Notes under the pieces: generated by a model
Databases searched by the model: none
Told to the model about the DNA's origin: nothing
Seen by the model: the letters and a program-made list of their open reading frames with translations, nothing else
Shown: in pieces, positions 1-6,207 of the stretch
How the letters are laid out: each line of letters starts with the position of its first letter
Numbering within the stretch: the first letter of the stretch is position 1
Origin: an uncultured Clostridium sp.
Lineage (GTDB): Bacteria; Bacillota; Clostridia; Clostridiales; Clostridiaceae
Direction of reading: 5' to 3'
DNA length: 9,284 bases
Assembly: GCF_937920395.1 (NCBI RefSeq)
Contig: NZ_CALEVF010000318.1
Span: 1-9,284, forward strand
Made by a program: the position numbers and the translations under genes

Positions 1-29
1 AAATAAGTATAGATTTATTATGTCCTTTA

Positions 30-45
30 ATGTATTATATTACAT
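30..45. promoter_or_regulatory. Near-palindrome upstream of the histidine kinase
   Basis: ATGTATTATATTACAT matches its own reverse complement at 14 of 16 positions, with 5-bp perfect arms ATGTA and TACAT. It lies about 90 bp before the kinase start. The leader between position 1 and 135 shows no convincing -35/-10 pair, so this could be an operator or part of a promoter. In DNA this AT-rich it could also be chance. Confidence 0.25.
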
Positions 46-135
46 ATAAATGTTCTTATTTAGAATAAATGGTAATAAAATAGTTATCTCTAGCGAAACT
101 AGTTAGGTCGTCTATAGGTAAATAGAAGGTGAAAA

Positions 136-1539
136 ATGAATACCAATGATAAATATAATAACATTTTAGCTATAATTTCAATTACTAAATTCGCTACTTT
201 GCTATTTATATTAATACTTATTTTGAATGCTCCCAACAATGGAGTAAATTACATAAACCGTGCTGAGTTAAATTGCATAATATTTCTTATATTTTTATCA
301 TTATCTTATTTATTATGGTGGCTTATTTATTTTAAAAATAACTTTAAAAAATCAAAGAAGCTTTTAATTGTTGAAGATATCTTATTTATTTTTATTCTAT
401 CTTTATTTATTTTATTATCTGGAACTTATAAGAGCCAATATAAATATCTGTTTTTCTTTAGTATTATCACAACAGCCATATCTCAAGGTAAAAAACATGG
501 TTTGATACTTTCTTATATATCATCGGCTATTATATTATCCATAGATTTGACTTTTGCTTCTAATTTACTAGTAAACACTTATTTTGAAAATGACTTGCTG
601 CTATCAGGAGGATTTATCGTTATCGCATGGATATTAGGCGAACACGTAACTTTTGAAAACAATCGAATAAAACTATTAGAAATGGATTTACAAATGCTAA
701 AGTTAAAAGAAGATGCAAAAACAACTGTTGAACTATTAAATGAAACTAAAGAACATAATAAATTTCTAACAGAATTTTTTTGCAACATATCGCATGAATT
801 GAAAACTCCATTAAATGTTATTTTTTCTTCTCTACAGATGATGAATATGTATAATGAAAGCGATGAAAAAGAAATTGTTGATAAGAGAAAAAAATATTTA
901 CAAATAATGAAACAAAATAGTTATAGACTTATTAAATTAATTAATAATTTGTTAGATATGACAAAGTTAGATTCTGGATTTATTAATCCGCAAATGGAGA
1001 ATGGAGATATTGTTTCTTTGCTTGAAGATATTACAATGTCTATTATCTCTCTCGCTGAAAATAAAGGTATAGAAATAATATTTGACACTAATGTTGAAGA
1101 AAAGTTAATGGCCTTTGATGGCGATAAAATAGAGAGAATTATTCTTAACTTACTTTCAAACGCATTAAAATTTACAGACAGAGGAGGTCAAATATATGTA
1201 ACCGTATCAGATAAAGTTGATAATATTGAGATATCAGTTAGAGATACAGGTATAGGCATACGTGAAGATAAAAAGGAAATGATTTTTGGGAGATTTATGC
1301 AAGTGGACAAGACCTTAAAAAGAAATAATGAAGGAACCGGTATAGGACTTTCTCTTGTTAAATCTTTTGTGGAACTGCATGAAGGCAAGATAATTCTTAA
1401 AAGCCAACCTAATATCGGAAGTGAATTCATTATTATTCTTCCAGTAAAGCAAGTTGATAACTCCTTAGATATAAAGGAAATAAAGAAGAATATAGATGAC
1501 CGAATCAATATTGAGCTGTCTGATATATATACAGAATAA
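136..1539 (+). CDS. Membrane-bound sensor histidine kinase (HisKA + HATPase)
   Basis: This is a 467-residue sensor kinase that should autophosphorylate on His and pass the phosphate to a response regulator. The N-terminal third (about residues 10-170) is hydrophobic, with roughly five or six membrane segments and almost no extracytoplasmic loop, so it probably senses a membrane or intramembrane signal; I do not recognise the sensor family. A charged linker (172-212) leads to the HisKA H-box SHELKTPL with phospho-acceptor His220. The ATPase domain is intact: N-box around Asn338 and Asn342, G1 box DTGIGI at 370-375, F-box near 383-388, G2 box GTGIGLSLVKS at 400-410. A tail of about 30 residues ends in INIELSDIYTE, which resembles tails I remember on other clostridial orphan kinases (memory only). 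The start is backed by AGAAGGTG about 5 bases upstream. No response regulator gene is in the window. The next gene starts 26 bp downstream and is probably co-transcribed. Confidence 0.93.
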   Translation: MNTNDKYNNILAIISITKFATLLFILILILNAPNNGVNYINRAELNCIIFLIFLSLSYLLWWLIYFKNNFKKSKKLLIVEDILFIFILSLFILLSGTYKSQYKYLFFFSIITTAISQGKKHGLILSYISSAIILSIDLTFASNLLVNTYFENDLLLSGGFIVIAWILGEHVTFENNRIKLLEMDLQMLKLKEDAKTTVELLNETKEHNKFLTEFFCNISHELKTPLNVIFSSLQMMNMYNESDEKEIVDKRKKYLQIMKQNSYRLIKLINNLLDMTKLDSGFINPQMENGDIVSLLEDITMSIISLAENKGIEIIFDTNVEEKLMAFDGDKIERIILNLLSNALKFTDRGGQIYVTVSDKVDNIEISVRDTGIGIREDKKEMIFGRFMQVDKTLKRNNEGTGIGLSLVKSFVELHEGKIILKSQPNIGSEFIIILPVKQVDNSLDIKEIKKNIDDRINIELSDIYTE

Positions 1540-1565
1540 TTCAAGATGCAAAGGAGAAAAAACTT

Positions 1566-2033
1566 TTGATTAAATTACCATTACTAGAATTACTGATTAG
1601 AGGAATACCCGAGGGAGCAATTTATATTTGGGCATGTTATATTTTATCTAAAACTAAGTTTCATTTAAATCGGTATTTATTGTCAACTGCATTATTAGTA
1701 TTTATAACTTTTATAGTGAGAAGGCTACCTATAAGTTTAGGAATAAATACTGTATTGTCTTTATGTTTATTGATTATAATAAATATAAAAATAAACAAAA
1801 TAAGTATTATAAAATCAATAAGTATAAGTGTAAGTATTATTATCTTAGCATCGCTATGTGAACTTATTAATATGTTAATGATTAAATACTTGTTTAAATC
1901 AGATTTAACCCATGTATGGAATAATCCTTTTTTAAAGACAATTTATGGTATTCCATCTCTTGTATTGTTCGTACTTTCAATTATAATAATCAATGTTATT
2001 CTTAATAAAAAAAAATTTAACCCTTGCCACTAA
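1566..2033 (+). CDS. Small polytopic membrane protein, likely partner of the kinase
   Basis: This is a 155-residue, very hydrophobic protein with about five predicted membrane segments (roughly 12-28, 36-50, 59-74, 82-108, 126-147) and a short basic C-terminus. It starts at TTG, supported by AAGGAG (1550-1555) about 10 bases upstream; no suitable ATG is present. The N-terminus (LLELLIRGIPEGAIYIWACY) and the RRLPISLGINTVLS block resemble what I remember of the membrane sensor halves of clostridial AgrC/Spo0B-like kinases, here without any kinase domain. That is recollection, not a search result. The 26-bp gap after the histidine kinase suggests an operon, so a role as accessory sensor or modulator of that kinase is a reasonable inference. 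Its last codons overlap the terminator hairpin of the convergent nitroreductase gene. Confidence 0.8.
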   Translation: MIKLPLLELLIRGIPEGAIYIWACYILSKTKFHLNRYLLSTALLVFITFIVRRLPISLGINTVLSLCLLIIINIKINKISIIKSISISVSIIILASLCELINMLMIKYLFKSDLTHVWNNPFLKTIYGIPSLVLFVLSIIIINVILNKKKFNPCH

Positions 2034-2056
2034 TTAAGTTAGGCAAGAGTTAAATT
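2014..2056 (-). terminator. Intrinsic terminator of the nitroreductase gene
   Basis: A 15-bp stem (2014-2028 with 2042-2056, 13-base loop) has its only imperfection as C-A on the plus strand but U-G wobble on the minus strand. Nine A residues (2007-2015) provide a minus-strand U tract. Both facts orient it to end minus-strand transcription just past the nitroreductase stop. It overlaps the last six codons of the convergent membrane-protein gene and may also slow plus-strand transcription. Confidence 0.85.
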
Positions 2057-2063
2057 GCCGAAT

Positions 2064-2810
2064 TTACTCTTTTCTAAACTTTTTAAGATATTTAGATGCC
2101 GATCTATTCATTTCAAGTGAAAAACCAGCCATATATTTACGGTTACATAGATCTTTAATATCTTCGCTAATATCTTTATTTAAGAAATTCGCCTTTTCGT
2201 TTCTTATTTTTTGCATTTCTATATGTTGTTCCTTATTTAGTCTGCGATATTTGTTTTCATTTATAATATACTGCTCTTCGAAACGCACCGGTTTTTTTCT
2301 ATTTTTTTGAACTTCAACCGGGTAACCATAAATCAGCATCGCTGCAGGTACTACATAATTTGGAAGGTCTAATAACTCTCTAATATTTTCACAATTCTCT
2401 ATGATATCACCAATGTAACATGATCCAATTCCTAAAGATTCTGCAGCTACTACTGTGTTTTGCGCAGCTATTATTGCATCAGTATAAGCAAGAAGGATAT
2501 CCCCCTCTCCCGGTGTTCTCGGGTTACAATTTTCTAAGTCGAAAGCATCATACCATCTTTGATAATCTGCAAGAAATATACATACCAAAGGAGCTTTTTC
2601 GATAAAAGCCTGATTATCACATTCTACTGATAGTTGTTTCTTTAATTCTTCATCAGTAATATCAATTATGCTATAAAGCATCATTCCACCAGCAGTTGGT
2701 GCTTGCAGTGCTGCATTTAATATTTCTTTTTTTAGTTCAGCTACAATAGGCTTATTTTTAAATATTCTCATTGATTTCCTATCTTTTATTTGTCTTAAAG
2801 TCTCATTCAT
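2064..2810 (-). CDS. Nitroreductase family FMN oxidoreductase
   Basis: This 248-residue flavoprotein should bind FMN as a dimer and use NAD(P)H to reduce nitro compounds, quinones or similar electrophiles in the cytoplasm; the real substrate cannot be read from sequence. The FMN phosphate-binding region is R11-K-S-x-R15. QAPTAGG at 36-42 is the usual APTAG loop, with GG in place of the common GN. GIGSCYIG at 127-134 is the family's Gly-rich segment, and KKPVRF at 172-177 carries the basic residue near the C-terminal end of the fold. A tail of about 60 residues, including NRKYMAGFSLEMNRS (223-237), lies beyond the core. I recall similar tails in other clostridial nitroreductases. The start ATG has GGGGGTT 7-8 bases upstream. 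The gene stands alone, convergent with the signalling pair and separated from the upstream thioesterase by a terminator. Confidence 0.9.
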   Translation of the reverse strand: MNETLRQIKDRKSMRIFKNKPIVAELKKEILNAALQAPTAGGMMLYSIIDITDEELKKQLSVECDNQAFIEKAPLVCIFLADYQRWYDAFDLENCNPRTPGEGDILLAYTDAIIAAQNTVVAAESLGIGSCYIGDIIENCENIRELLDLPNYVVPAAMLIYGYPVEVQKNRKKPVRFEEQYIINENKYRRLNKEQHIEMQKIRNEKANFLNKDISEDIKDLCNRKYMAGFSLEMNRSASKYLKKFRKE

Positions 2811-2871
2811 GTAATAACCCCCATTATTTTTTATTATATAATTTCAGTTAAATCTTCTATTGCATCCTTAA

Positions 2872-2915
2872 ATATTTATAATATATTTATAATATATTTA
2901 TAATATATTTATAAT
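2872..2915. repeat. Four perfect 11-bp tandem repeats (ATATTTATAAT)
   Basis: Four identical head-to-tail copies of ATATTTATAAT occupy 2872-2882, 2883-2893, 2894-2904 and 2905-2915. Each copy contains TATAAT on the plus strand and TATAAA on the minus strand, so every unit offers a -10-like hexamer. The array lies 62-105 bp before the nitroreductase start. The period is close to one helical turn and the exact identity makes slippage likely. Confidence 0.95.
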
Positions 2916-2938
2916 AAATTTCTATACTAGTCTATCAA
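2908..2938 (-). promoter_or_regulatory. Candidate promoter of the nitroreductase gene
   Basis: On the minus strand TTGATA (2933-2938) serves as a possible -35. A 17-bp spacer gives ATTATA and a 19-bp spacer gives TATAAA (2908-2913), both inside the first repeat unit met by polymerase. This predicts a leader of about 95 nt containing the rest of the repeat array. An alternative -10, TATAAT, lies closer to the gene (2833-2838, read on minus) but lacks a good -35. Confidence 0.45.
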
Positions 2939-2969
2939 ATCCTCTTTATTGCTATTTAGTATCATGGCA

Positions 2970-2985
2970 ATCTTATGAATAAGAT
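2970..2985. promoter_or_regulatory. Perfect 7-2-7 inverted repeat
   Basis: ATCTTAT-GA-ATAAGAT is a perfect dyad, 32 bp upstream of the candidate nitroreductase -35 and 13 bp beyond the thioesterase terminator. It has no U tract and a 2-base loop, so it is not a terminator. It could be an operator for the nitroreductase gene; no regulator can be assigned. Confidence 0.35.
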
Positions 2986-2997
2986 ATCGTATAAAAC

Positions 2998-3028
2998 ATA
3001 AAAAAGGAGCATTTCTGCTCTTTTTTTT
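2998..3028 (-). terminator. Intrinsic terminator of the thioesterase gene
   Basis: A hairpin with core AGGAGCA-TTTC-TGCTCT (one G-U at its base) is flanked by A residues on the left and eight T residues (3021-3028) on the right. It starts 1 bp after the thioesterase stop. The A/T flanks make it symmetrical, so it could act in both directions, but only a minus-strand gene reads into it. Confidence 0.85.
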
Positions 3029-3029
3029 G

Positions 3030-3497
3030 CTAACTTTGGTTTCTTTTTGCTTTATACCATTCATATCTTTTTTTACCCTCATGGAAGGCAGCTCTCTCTT
3101 CTGGAGTATTTAAAATAAGTTCTGGTACTAAATTAGTTTTTCCTTTTTTATCAAGGGATACCATCGTAAAAAATGCAGTCAATGCTTTTTTTCGATCAGA
3201 ACATTCTAAATCTTCAACTTCAACAGTTACTACTACTTCCATAGATGATTTACCTGCATAAGCAACTTGAGCAGTACAAATAACTAAATCACCAATAAAT
3301 ATAGGTAAATGAAACTCCAACTCATCAACTCGAGCTGTAACAACATTTGTATGTGCAAATCTTCTGGCTACAGCATATGCTGCTAAATCCATTAACTTCA
3401 TAATTTCTCCACCATGTATATTACCTGCAACATTAGCTTGATTAGGTAGCATTACTTCACTAATAATTAATATTGATTCTGATGAACTTCTTTGCAT
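3030..3497 (-). CDS. Hot-dog fold acyl-CoA thioesterase
   Basis: This 155-residue single hot-dog protein belongs to the acyl-CoA hydrolase (YciA/cytosolic thioesterase) family, which cleaves acyl-CoA to free acid and CoA in the cytoplasm. Family marks are NxxGNIHGGEIMKLMD (22-37), where the Asn/Gly loop and Asp37 lie at the active site, VTARVDELEFHLPIFIGD (53-70), AYAGKSSMEVVVTVEVED (79-96) and FTMVSLD at 110-116. The length is normal for a single-domain member, which should work as a trimer of dimers or a hexamer. The start is firmly set by AAGGAG (3507-3512 read on minus). It lies divergent to the TetR regulator across 225 bp and near oleate hydratase, which suggests a role in fatty-acid turnover. 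Chain-length preference cannot be read from the sequence. Confidence 0.9.
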   Translation of the reverse strand: MQRSSSESILIISEVMLPNQANVAGNIHGGEIMKLMDLAAYAVARRFAHTNVVTARVDELEFHLPIFIGDLVICTAQVAYAGKSSMEVVVTVEVEDLECSDRKKALTAFFTMVSLDKKGKTNLVPELILNTPEERAAFHEGKKRYEWYKAKRNQS

Positions 3498-3620
3498 ATT
3501 TTTAACTCCTTCTTTATAATCATTGAATTAATACTTACCTCAAAACTAATTCACCCTTTTTTTCTTACAAAGAAAATAACAATTTTATATTTTTAAACTT
3601 TATTTCTATGATATATTTAC

Positions 3621-3632
3621 TATTGCAATATT
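3621..3632. promoter_or_regulatory. Palindromic TATTGCAATA(TT) site between thioesterase and regulator
   Basis: TATTGCAATA (3621-3630) is a perfect 10-bp palindrome. The 9-mer TGCAATATT at 3624-3632 is repeated exactly in the perfect palindrome 6114-6125 upstream of oleate hydratase. It sits about 120 bp before the thioesterase start and 30 bp before the tetR -35. It is a candidate binding site for a regulator shared by these genes. Confidence 0.35.
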
Positions 3633-3661
3633 TGTTTTCATTTAATACAGTACTAGCCACA

Positions 3662-3690
3662 TTGACTAAATGATAAATGTTAAATATACT
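3662..3690 (+). promoter_or_regulatory. Sigma-A promoter of the TetR-family regulator
   Basis: TTGACT (3662-3667), a 17-bp spacer and TATACT (3685-3690) make a near-consensus promoter. The predicted transcription start is near 3697, giving a leader of about 25 nt with ribosome site AAAGGAAG (3708-3714) 8 bases before ATG 3723. The -10 lies inside an imperfect dyad (3685-3702, 14 of 18 positions symmetric), as expected for autorepression. Confidence 0.75.
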
Positions 3691-3702
3691 ATATGTAATA
3701 TA
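3685..3702. promoter_or_regulatory. Candidate TetR operator over the tetR -10
   Basis: TATACTATATGTAATATA equals its reverse complement at 14 of 18 positions and covers the -10 and predicted start site. The TATACTA half also occurs at the candidate -10 of oleate hydratase (minus strand, 6069-6075), again followed by a dyad. TetR regulators commonly bind 15-20 bp dyads at their own promoter. The AT-richness lowers the weight of this match. Confidence 0.35.
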
Positions 3703-3722
3703 AGTGAAAGGAAGTATATTGT

Positions 3723-4295
3723 ATGTCTCAAAATACAAAAGAATCTTTGGCTAAATCACTAAAAAGGCTAATGAATACAACACCCTTAACAAAAATAACA
3801 ATTAATGATATTGTTAGAGATTGCGGAGTAAATCGCCGTACATTTTACTACCACTTTCAAGATATCTATGCACTTTTGGAATGGATTTTTGCAACTGAAA
3901 TTGCTAGTGTGATGGACGGAAATAAAACATATCAAACATGGCAACAAGGATTTCTACAGATATTTCTTTATTTGGATCAAAATCGCAAAATGGTGTTAAA
4001 TACCTATAATTCCATTGGACGCGAGTATTTGGAATCTCATTTATACAATGCAGTATACAATCTCGTTTTAGATGTTGTAGATGAAATTGCCATAGATGTG
4101 AATGTTTCCAAGGAAAAGAAAGACTTTGTAATTAATTTTTATAAATTTGCATTTGTAGGTTTATTACTTGATTGGATTAGAACTAAAATGAATAAAAACC
4201 CCCAGCAAATTATAGATAATCTCAATAACGTAGTAAGTGGGGATATCCATAGAGCATTATTAAACTGTGAAATACAAAGCAAGGATGTATTATAA
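3723..4295 (+). CDS. TetR/AcrR-family transcriptional regulator
   Basis: This 190-residue protein has the TetR N-terminal DNA-binding domain: helices at about 6-20, 25-33 and the recognition helix near 36-44, with VNRRTFYYHFQDIYALLEWIF (36-56) as the family signature. The C-terminal ligand domain includes NFYKFAFVGLLLDWIRTKM (138-156) followed by NPQQIIDNL, the pattern of the TetR_C_8 type found in DhaS-like regulators. It probably represses or activates a few neighbours and responds to a small molecule; next to oleate hydratase and a thioesterase, a fatty acid or acyl-CoA is the natural guess (inference only). It is transcribed from its own promoter, divergent from the thioesterase and convergent with oleate hydratase, from which it is separated by only 26 bp. 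Its final codons form the left arm of a bidirectional terminator. Confidence 0.9.
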   Translation: MSQNTKESLAKSLKRLMNTTPLTKITINDIVRDCGVNRRTFYYHFQDIYALLEWIFATEIASVMDGNKTYQTWQQGFLQIFLYLDQNRKMVLNTYNSIGREYLESHLYNAVYNLVLDVVDEIAIDVNVSKEKKDFVINFYKFAFVGLLLDWIRTKMNKNPQQIIDNLNNVVSGDIHRALLNCEIQSKDVL

Positions 4296-4310
4296 ACATC
4301 CTTGCTTTGT
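4274..4310. terminator. Bidirectional terminator between tetR and ohyA
   Basis: A perfect 15-bp stem (4274-4288 with 4296-4310) closes a 7-base loop that contains the regulator's TAA stop. The tail TTATTATATA on the plus side is moderately U-rich; the minus side is weaker. It lies between two convergent genes and overlaps the last coding triplets of the regulator, so it most likely serves both. Confidence 0.85.
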
Positions 4311-4321
4311 TTATTATATAC

Positions 4322-6019
4322 TTAGATTAACCCTTCCAGTGTTGTGTCTTTTAATAACTTTTTCACAATCATCTCAGCCGGTAGAGCTCGTCCACTATAT
4401 AGTGCCTTTGCTGCCGCAGCAACCACACGAATATCATATTTAGTAGGATATACATCTGGAACTTTTTTCTCAAGATCAAGTAACGTATAAACTGCCATAA
4501 TAGCTGAACGAATCGAATATTCAACTGTAAATACACAATCATCCGCAACTTCTGCAAATTGTCCTAAGAATGCAAGATTGGTACATCCTTTCGGGTTAAC
4601 ATCAGGACGATCACCCTTAACACGTGGCATAAACTGACTAGTAGTATATGGCATCATGCATGGGATAACATTAACGTTTTTAATAATTTCTGGAATCTCA
4701 TCTTTGATGCCTAAATGGTATAAAAGCTCTGATACTAGTTCTTCACCATTACAATCGCACATTCTCTTTTTCACAAAATCACCAATGTTATCAGGGAAAA
4801 GACCATAGGCCCATATTACTAATACATTTTTAGGTTGATCAATAAAATGAGGTTGTCTATTACAAGTTACACTCAAAAGCCAACTTGAGTCTTTAATAGT
4901 GATAATACCCCCTGTAACAGTTTTACCGGAATATGGATCATTGCCTGTTAGTTTCTTAAGAAGATCTGCTATTTTAGGGTCGGTACTAGTTATAGTAAAA
5001 GACTCCCATTTACTCTTATCTATGTCACTACAAAAAACTTCAGGTTTTCCAAATGAAGGATCTTTTTTCGCAATGTTCTTCCATAGATCCCAACAGCCAG
5101 CATTCCCACGATTAATTTTTGCAGGTTCATTCATACTTCCAATAGTAGAATTTTCTGTCATAGATCCATTTGTAACAAATACCAAATCATTCTTTGTTGT
5201 ATGAATTATTTCTTCCTTGCCATTATCCAACAAGCAAATTGCAGTAACAGTTTTTTTATCATCCAATATATTAATATCTAAATCTGTAACTTGTGAATGT
5301 AGTTTAATGACTACATTTTTTGATTGCAACCATTTTTCTAAAGGAAGAATCATAGACTCATACTGGTTGTACTTTGGAAACATAATGTTTTTCATATGGC
5401 TCATTCCAGGAAGTAAGTGTATAAAACGTTGCATATATCGTTTCATTTCTACAACACTATGCCAATTTTCGAATGCAAACATAGAGCGCCAGAAACACCA
5501 CATATTTGTTTCTAAAAAAGATGGATCAAAATACTGTTCAACAGTGGTTGCACCCAAAGTTTCTTCTGTCGCAAGAAGAAGCATAGTAAGTTGTTTAATA
5601 TGAAGATCATTTAGTCCAAGAGAAGAAAAGTCTGCCTTTTCTCCACAATTATGAAGCAAGCGACAAGTTGATTCATTAGGATCTCCCATATTTAGCTCGC
5701 TAAATTCATCTAAAACTGTTCGGTTAGGATCACTTAGAGAAGGAATCATGCTAAATAAATTCCAACAACACTCGTAATGTTCCTCCATTTCGCGGCCACC
5801 ACGAACAACGTAACCATCCTTTGCGTTTCCTGATCCATCCATACTACCACCAATAATAGGTGCTTGTTCTAGAATAGTAATGTTTTTACCATCCATATGA
5901 CCATCGTGAATTAGGTATGCAGCAGCCGCAAGAGATGCTATACCCCCTCCAACTAAATAAGCTTTTTTGTTCTCAATGCCTTCTGGTTTTAAAGTATTAA
6001 TGTTTTGAAAATTTCCCAT
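4322..6019 (-). CDS. ohyA: Oleate hydratase (FAD-dependent, MCRA family)
   Basis: This 565-residue protein belongs to the 'myosin cross-reactive antigen' family, which adds water to the cis-9 double bond of oleic and related acids to give 10-hydroxy fatty acids. FAD is needed although no net redox occurs. The dinucleotide fold is at 20-51: YLVGGGIASLAAAAYLIHDG, then ILEQ with the ribose-binding Glu51. The loop RGGREMEEHYE (73-83) carries the catalytic Glu77 position, and the conserved YNQYES block is at 217-222. Length and N-terminus are typical for Firmicutes, with no signal peptide; the enzyme acts at the membrane face in the cytoplasm. The start ATG has an excellent AGGAAGGTG site (6027-6035) 7 bases away. 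It is a single-gene unit convergent with the TetR regulator, ending at their shared terminator. A role in detoxifying unsaturated fatty acids or altering host lipids is known for the family; its use here is inferred. Confidence 0.97.
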   Translation of the reverse strand: MGNFQNINTLKPEGIENKKAYLVGGGIASLAAAAYLIHDGHMDGKNITILEQAPIIGGSMDGSGNAKDGYVVRGGREMEEHYECCWNLFSMIPSLSDPNRTVLDEFSELNMGDPNESTCRLLHNCGEKADFSSLGLNDLHIKQLTMLLLATEETLGATTVEQYFDPSFLETNMWCFWRSMFAFENWHSVVEMKRYMQRFIHLLPGMSHMKNIMFPKYNQYESMILPLEKWLQSKNVVIKLHSQVTDLDINILDDKKTVTAICLLDNGKEEIIHTTKNDLVFVTNGSMTENSTIGSMNEPAKINRGNAGCWDLWKNIAKKDPSFGKPEVFCSDIDKSKWESFTITSTDPKIADLLKKLTGNDPYSGKTVTGGIITIKDSSWLLSVTCNRQPHFIDQPKNVLVIWAYGLFPDNIGDFVKKRMCDCNGEELVSELLYHLGIKDEIPEIIKNVNVIPCMMPYTTSQFMPRVKGDRPDVNPKGCTNLAFLGQFAEVADDCVFTVEYSIRSAIMAVYTLLDLEKKVPDVYPTKYDIRVVAAAAKALYSGRALPAEMIVKKLLKDTTLEGLI

Positions 6020-6057
6020 GAGTATTCACCTTCCTAAATGTTAATTATTATTTTCTT

Positions 6058-6100
6058 CTACTATAGAGTAGTATACTTAGAGGTAAAAATACATCATCAA
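6058..6100 (-). promoter_or_regulatory. Candidate ohyA promoter with overlapping dyad
   Basis: On the minus strand TTGATG (6095-6100), a 19-bp spacer and TATACT (6070-6075) form a possible promoter with a leader of about 45 nt. The region 6058-6073 contains overlapping perfect dyads: CTACT-N4-AGTAG and TACTA-N5-TAGTA. The same TATACTA word is found at the tetR -10, so a shared operator is plausible. The long spacer makes the promoter itself only moderately convincing. Confidence 0.4.
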
Positions 6101-6113
6101 TCTTCATGAAATG

Positions 6114-6125
6114 TGCAATATTGCA
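6114..6125. promoter_or_regulatory. Perfect 12-bp palindrome TGCAATATTGCA upstream of ohyA
   Basis: TGCAATATTGCA is fully self-complementary. It lies about 14 bp upstream of the candidate ohyA -35, and its TGCAATATT half recurs at 3624-3632 in the thioesterase/tetR intergenic region. It could be an activator or repressor site for the fatty-acid block. Confidence 0.4.
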
Positions 6126-6138
6126 TCTGTTAATAAAT

Positions 6139-6182
6139 AAAGCAACAATTAAATAATTTTAAAATTATCTAACTGTTGCTTT
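6139..6182 (-). terminator. Terminator of sstT
   Basis: This is a 44-base palindrome with 22-base arms meeting at 6160/6161. On the plus strand it has two mismatches, but on the minus strand both become G-U pairs, so the minus transcript folds fully. The minus-strand tail reads CTTTATTTATT, moderately U-rich. It lies 25 bp past the sstT stop and upstream of the ohyA promoter, insulating ohyA from read-through. Confidence 0.8.
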
Positions 6183-6207
6183 TATACTATATTCTTTTAT
6201 ATTTTGT

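Noticed and set aside
91..103. CTAG-CGAAA-CTAG inverted repeat in the kinase leader
   Set aside because: Four-base arms are too short to support a terminator or operator, and the flanks do not extend the pairing.
579..788. Minus-strand ORF inside the histidine kinase gene
   Set aside because: It lies wholly within the kinase reading frame, has no ribosome site and a low-complexity Ser/Phe-rich composition typical of a shadow frame. The same applies to the minus-strand ORF at 1188-1544.
2872..2915. CRISPR array or origin iterons at the tandem repeats
   Set aside because: The units are 11 bp with no spacers, no cas genes or replication initiator gene are nearby, and the position fits promoter DNA.
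4899..5603. Plus-strand ORFs antisense to oleate hydratase (4899-5204 and 5217-5603)
   Set aside because: They are opposite a strongly conserved enzyme gene, lack ribosome sites and resemble no family. The ORFs at 4369-4557 (minus), 6269-6727, 2420-2605 and 7997-8206 (plus) are rejected for the same reasons.
6020..6207. Riboswitch or T-box in the ohyA, sstT or thioesterase leaders
   Set aside because: The leaders predicted from the promoters are short (about 45-60 nt where predictable), and I see no conserved T-box, SAM, lysine or glycine motif and no leader terminator in the direction of these genes.
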